Assembly (NCBI GenBank): GCA_963677935.2
Contig: CAXXEH010000003.1
Location: 558,001-622,000, forward strand
Source of the DNA: JAAFHB01 sp963677935
GTDB taxonomy: Bacteria; Bacteroidota; Bacteroidia; Bacteroidales; Prolixibacteraceae
Direction: 5' to 3'
DNA: 64,000 nt
Numbering within the stretch: position 1 is the first letter of the stretch; every line of letters begins with the position of its first letter. Below the pieces are notes generated by a model. That model ran no database searches, was not told where the DNA came from, and saw nothing but the letters and a program-made list of their open reading frames with translations. A program made the position numbers and the translations under genes. Shown piece by piece: positions 61,173 to 64,000 of this stretch.

Positions 61173-62705
61173 ATGGCAGATATTCAAAAAACGATGCTGA
61201 TGATCCTCGATGGATGGGGTATCGGCGATAAAACAGCCTCCGACGTAATCTATTCTACTCCAACGCCTTTCATAGATTCCTTGTATGAAAAATACCCTCA
61301 TAGTCAATTACTTACAAGTGGTGAGAATGTTGGTTTGCCAGACGGGCAAATGGGAAACTCTGAAGTAGGTCACCTTAATATTGGCGCCGGACGTGTCCTT
61401 TATCAGGATCTGGTAAAAATTAATAAAGCCATCCGTGAGAAAACATTGTGGAGCAATCCCCAAATTCTCAGAGCTTATAAATATGCCAAAGAGAACAATA
61501 AACAAGTTCATCTCATAGGATTAATTGGCCCAGGTGGGGTTCATGCACTTAGTCTGCACATGATTGCACTTGCCCAAATTGCCACTGAGCTTGGATTGGA
61601 AAAGATTTTTATCCACGGGTTAACCGACGGGCGTGATACAGACCCCCGTTCGGCCTATGATTTTGTAAAAGAAGATCTTAAAGCGCTTGAAAATACGAAT
61701 GCCAGGTTTGCATCGCTGATTGGACGCTACTACGGGATGGACCGCGATACAAACTGGAACCGGATAAAGCTGGCTTATGACCTTCTCACAAAAGGTGAAG
61801 GTAAAAAGCGTAAAGATGTCCTTGCAGCAATACAGGAGTCATATGACGAAGGGATTACCGATGAATTTATTAATCCCATTGTCTTTACTGATGCACAAGA
61901 TCAACCTCTTGCCACCATTAAGGAGGGCGATGTGGTGATTTGTTTCAATTATCGTACAGACCGTTTACGCGAACTCACCATTGTCTTTACTCAGGAGAAT
62001 CATCATGAGCAAGGGATGAATACAATGCCACTCCAATGGTACACAATGACCAATTATAAATCTTCATTCAAAGGGATCAATGTCATATTTAACAAAGATA
62101 ATGTCCTGAATACGATGGGGGAAACAGTTTCAAAAGCCGGGCTTAATCAGATCCGGATAGCTGAAACAGAAAAGTATGCCCATGTCACCTTCTTTTTCTC
62201 AGGTGGTCGTGAAACGGAGTTCCCAGGTGAACGGCGCATTCTTATACCCTCTCCTAAAGTTGCGACTTATGATCTTCAACCTGAGATGTCAGCACCGGCA
62301 GTCAAAGATGCGATTGTGGCTGAAATTAATGCAAAAAGTGCCGATTTTATCTGTCTGAATTTTGCAAATGGTGATATGGTTGGGCATACCGGTGTTTACA
62401 GTGCAATTCAAACTGCCGTTAAGGCAATTGATCAATGTGTAAATGAAGTTGTTACAGCTGCACGGGCAAATAATTATGATGTAGTGATCATTGCTGACCA
62501 TGGGAATGCCGACTTTGCCTTAAATGCTGATGGAAGTGAAAATACTGCTCACTCATTGAATCCTGTACCTTTTATCTGGGTAACCAATCAGGGTGACGCA
62601 AAAGTTACAGACGGTATTCTTGCCGATGTTGCTCCAACCCTTCTTACAATTATGGGTCTTGCTATCCCATCGGATATGACAGGGAAAGTATTGATTGAAA
62701 AATAG
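61173..62705 (+). CDS. gpmI: 2,3-bisphosphoglycerate-independent phosphoglycerate mutase
   Basis: The 510 residues are the usual iPGM length. The enzyme interconverts 3- and 2-phosphoglycerate in glycolysis using two Mn ions and a phosphoserine. Visible landmarks are TMLMILDGWGIGDKT (metal-binding Asp), GLPDGQMGNSEVGHLNIGAG (catalytic Ser), HGLTDGRDTDPRSA, GRYYGMDRDTNW, CFNYRTDRLRE, FFFSGGRE, ANGDMVGHTG and IIADHGNADFAL (metal ligands). It is a cytoplasmic housekeeping gene with its own promoter-like element, flanked by unrelated genes. Confidence 0.98.
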   Translation: MADIQKTMLMILDGWGIGDKTASDVIYSTPTPFIDSLYEKYPHSQLLTSGENVGLPDGQMGNSEVGHLNIGAGRVLYQDLVKINKAIREKTLWSNPQILRAYKYAKENNKQVHLIGLIGPGGVHALSLHMIALAQIATELGLEKIFIHGLTDGRDTDPRSAYDFVKEDLKALENTNARFASLIGRYYGMDRDTNWNRIKLAYDLLTKGEGKKRKDVLAAIQESYDEGITDEFINPIVFTDAQDQPLATIKEGDVVICFNYRTDRLRELTIVFTQENHHEQGMNTMPLQWYTMTNYKSSFKGINVIFNKDNVLNTMGETVSKAGLNQIRIAETEKYAHVTFFFSGGRETEFPGERRILIPSPKVATYDLQPEMSAPAVKDAIVAEINAKSADFICLNFANGDMVGHTGVYSAIQTAVKAIDQCVNEVVTAARANNYDVVIIADHGNADFALNADGSENTAHSLNPVPFIWVTNQGDAKVTDGILADVAPTLLTIMGLAIPSDMTGKVLIEK

Positions 62706-62804
62706 AAACTGGATTCACTATTTTGTGATCACTGTTAAAACCATTATAGACTTCAGCTTTTCCGGTTATCGGCACATAGCTGGTAACCGGAATTTAAATT
62801 CAAT

Positions 62805-63377
62805 ATGCTACAAATAGGAAAAACCATTATCAGTCTTGATATTATTCAAAAAGAGTTTTGCTGCGATCTGAGTAAATGCAAGGGAGCATGTTGTGTGGAT
62901 GGTGACAGTGGTGCGCCAGTTACACCTGAAGAGGCCGAATTGATCAAAAATGGCTATTCCGATTTTGAAGAATACCTTTCAGATCAAAACAAAGCAGAGA
63001 TTAAAAAGCAGGGATTTTCAATTATTGATGGCGACGGCGATCTTGTTACCCCAATCGTGGGAAACAATGAGTGTGTTTTTACCTTCAGGGATGAAACCGG
63101 AATTACCAAATGTGCGATTGAAAAGGCCTATTTTGAGAAAAATACCTGTTTCAGAAAACCTGTTTCATGCCACCTCTTTCCGATCCGCATTACTGAATAC
63201 AAAAAATTTGATGCGGTTAATTATCAGCAGATTGATATTTGTAAATCAGGTAGAATATGTGGGAAAAGGGATAAATTGCCCCTATGGAAATACCTCAGGG
63301 AGCCACTTATTCGTAAATATGGCTCCCAATGGTATGATGAACTCAGTTACGCAGCTGAAAATCTTCCTTTGGAATAA
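62805..63377 (+). CDS. DUF3109 cysteine-cluster protein
   Basis: The 190 residues are cysteine-rich: EFCCDLSKCKGACCVDGDSG near the N terminus, a middle CVFTF and TKCAIEKAYFEKNTCFRKPV, then SCHLFPIRI, DICKSGRIC. The spacing is that of DUF3109 (YkgJ-like) proteins, thought to bind an iron-sulfur or zinc centre. No biochemical function is established. No signal peptide, so it is cytoplasmic. Length is normal for the family. It follows gpmI by about 100 bases and converges on the sugar-binding protein gene with only 10 bases between stops. Confidence 0.9.
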   Translation: MLQIGKTIISLDIIQKEFCCDLSKCKGACCVDGDSGAPVTPEEAELIKNGYSDFEEYLSDQNKAEIKKQGFSIIDGDGDLVTPIVGNNECVFTFRDETGITKCAIEKAYFEKNTCFRKPVSCHLFPIRITEYKKFDAVNYQQIDICKSGRICGKRDKLPLWKYLREPLIRKYGSQWYDELSYAAENLPLE

Positions 63378-63387
63378 ATAAGAAAGG

Positions 63388-64000
63388 TTAATTACCTTCG
63401 GCGATAACTGTCATTTCGACATTACCTTCATTAACGGCTACTGCATCGACAAGATAGGAAGGAACAAGCCGCTCGCCATTACTGATGGTCGACAGGTAAG
63501 GATCAATCTGTTCTCCTTTAGCCAGATGGACAGCAAGTTCTGCTGCAGTTGATGCCATTGTCTTGATCCTTTTAAATATTGTTAATGTTTGGTTCCCCTT
63601 CATAATCTCCTCGATATTAGCCATGTCTGCATCCTGTCCGGCAACAGCAACTTTTTTAAGTAAGCCCCTTTCCTTCAGCGCTTTTATGGTGCCCAATGCC
63701 ATTGCATCGTTGCCGCAGATGATTGCATCAATTTTGTTTTTGGTACTATCCAGACTTGCTTTGGTCAAACGGTAACCTTCATCTGTTGTCCAGGCGGTGG
63801 CTACCTGACGAAATGCTATTTTGATCTCCCCACGTTCAACAAAAGGCTGAAGAATGCTCATCTGTCCGATGTAAAGCATCCGACTGTTATTGTCGTTGGG
63901 GGGGCCGCCGATTAATGCATAATTTCCTGTAGGCCTGATTTTTGTGAGGTATTGTGCCTGGATTTCACCAACTCTGATATTGTCTGTTGATACATAATAA
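63388..64000 (-). CDS. XylF/RbsB-like periplasmic sugar-binding protein, C-terminal part
   Basis: The frame stays open from the stop at 63388 to the end of the window, so about 204 C-terminal residues are present and the start lies outside. The sequence resembles the D-xylose-type periplasmic binding proteins: STDNIRVGEIQAQYLTK, GNYALIGGPPNDNNS, IDAIICGNDAMALGTIKALK, VAVAGQDADMANIEEIMKGN, TLTIFKRIKTMASTAAELAV. These capture a free sugar for an ABC transporter or a chemosensor. ABC partner genes would have to lie outside the window. Internal ATG at 63877-63879 is not the real start, since family-typical sequence continues upstream of it. Confidence 0.88.
   Translation of the reverse strand, partial: YYVSTDNIRVGEIQAQYLTKIRPTGNYALIGGPPNDNNSRMLYIGQMSILQPFVERGEIKIAFRQVATAWTTDEGYRLTKASLDSTKNKIDAIICGNDAMALGTIKALKERGLLKKVAVAGQDADMANIEEIMKGNQTLTIFKRIKTMASTAAELAVHLAKGEQIDPYLSTISNGERLVPSYLVDAVAVNEGNVEMTVIAEGN

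Noticed and set aside
1..64000. tRNA, rRNA, intact insertion sequence, integrase or phage genes
   Set aside because: None was recognised in the coding frames or intergenic regions; the only mobile-type signal is the nested palindrome near 43,780.

Overview
The window comes from a Bacteroidota genome, most likely a Bacteroidales/Marinilabiliales-type marine, soil or gut glycan degrader. The evidence is tandem SusC/SusD genes, many lipoprotein and Sec signal peptides on glycosidases, one type IX secretion C-terminal domain, TAnnTTTG-type -7 promoter elements and a lack of Shine-Dalgarno leaders.

Region 1 (1 to about 49,980) is one very large polysaccharide utilisation locus, all on the + strand. 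It opens with the 3' end of a SusD-like gene, then a full SusC/SusD pair, then a gap with two terminator-like hairpins. About 20 closely spaced exported enzymes follow. They are: three GH78 rhamnosidases and two smaller GH78-like six-hairpin enzymes; two GH106-type rhamnosidases; two GH127-type enzymes with intact Glu-x-Cys/Cys-Cys metal ligands; one GH43-type enzyme; a second beta-propeller protein; a DUF5722-like TIM barrel; an unidentified six-hairpin protein; and six GH71/GH99-like barrels (one WbsX/GH99-like, four DUF5010-like paralogues, one divergent). No polysaccharide lyase, GH28 or GH105 is visible, so the target looks rhamnose-rich but is probably not ordinary pectin RG-I or ulvan. 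No regulator, sugar kinase or isomerase for the locus lies in the window. The 3' end is decaying: a detached PKD fragment, a nested palindromic repeat, a GH127-type gene with an apparently frameshifted signal peptide, and a six-hairpin glycosidase pseudogene.

The most striking feature of region 1 is an unrecognised module of about 120-131 residues. It occurs three times, each time spliced into the middle of a different fold: the SusD-like binding protein, one DUF5010-like enzyme and one beta-propeller protein. A DUF5010-like paralogue in the same locus lacks it at exactly the corresponding position, which defines the insertion boundaries.

Region 2 (about 50,000 to 55,910) holds an EamA-type transporter whose mRNA seems to begin with a perfect 18-bp hairpin, a convergent small XRE-like regulator, an RsmF-like rRNA methyltransferase, and a strange 775-residue protein. 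That protein has six helical repeat units followed by a GH16-like jelly roll that has lost both catalytic glutamates. A single-PAS protein follows it.

Region 3 (55,980 to 64,000) is mostly housekeeping: a minus-strand cluster of histidine kinase, response regulator, M28 aminopeptidase and RidA-like protein; a divergent DUF1573 gene whose promoter carries TTTACA direct repeats at 11/10/21-bp spacing (a probable response-regulator site); gpmI; a DUF3109 cysteine-cluster protein; and the C-terminal part of a XylF-like periplasmic sugar-binding protein running off the end.

Functions are read from motifs and family resemblance only; no database search was possible.
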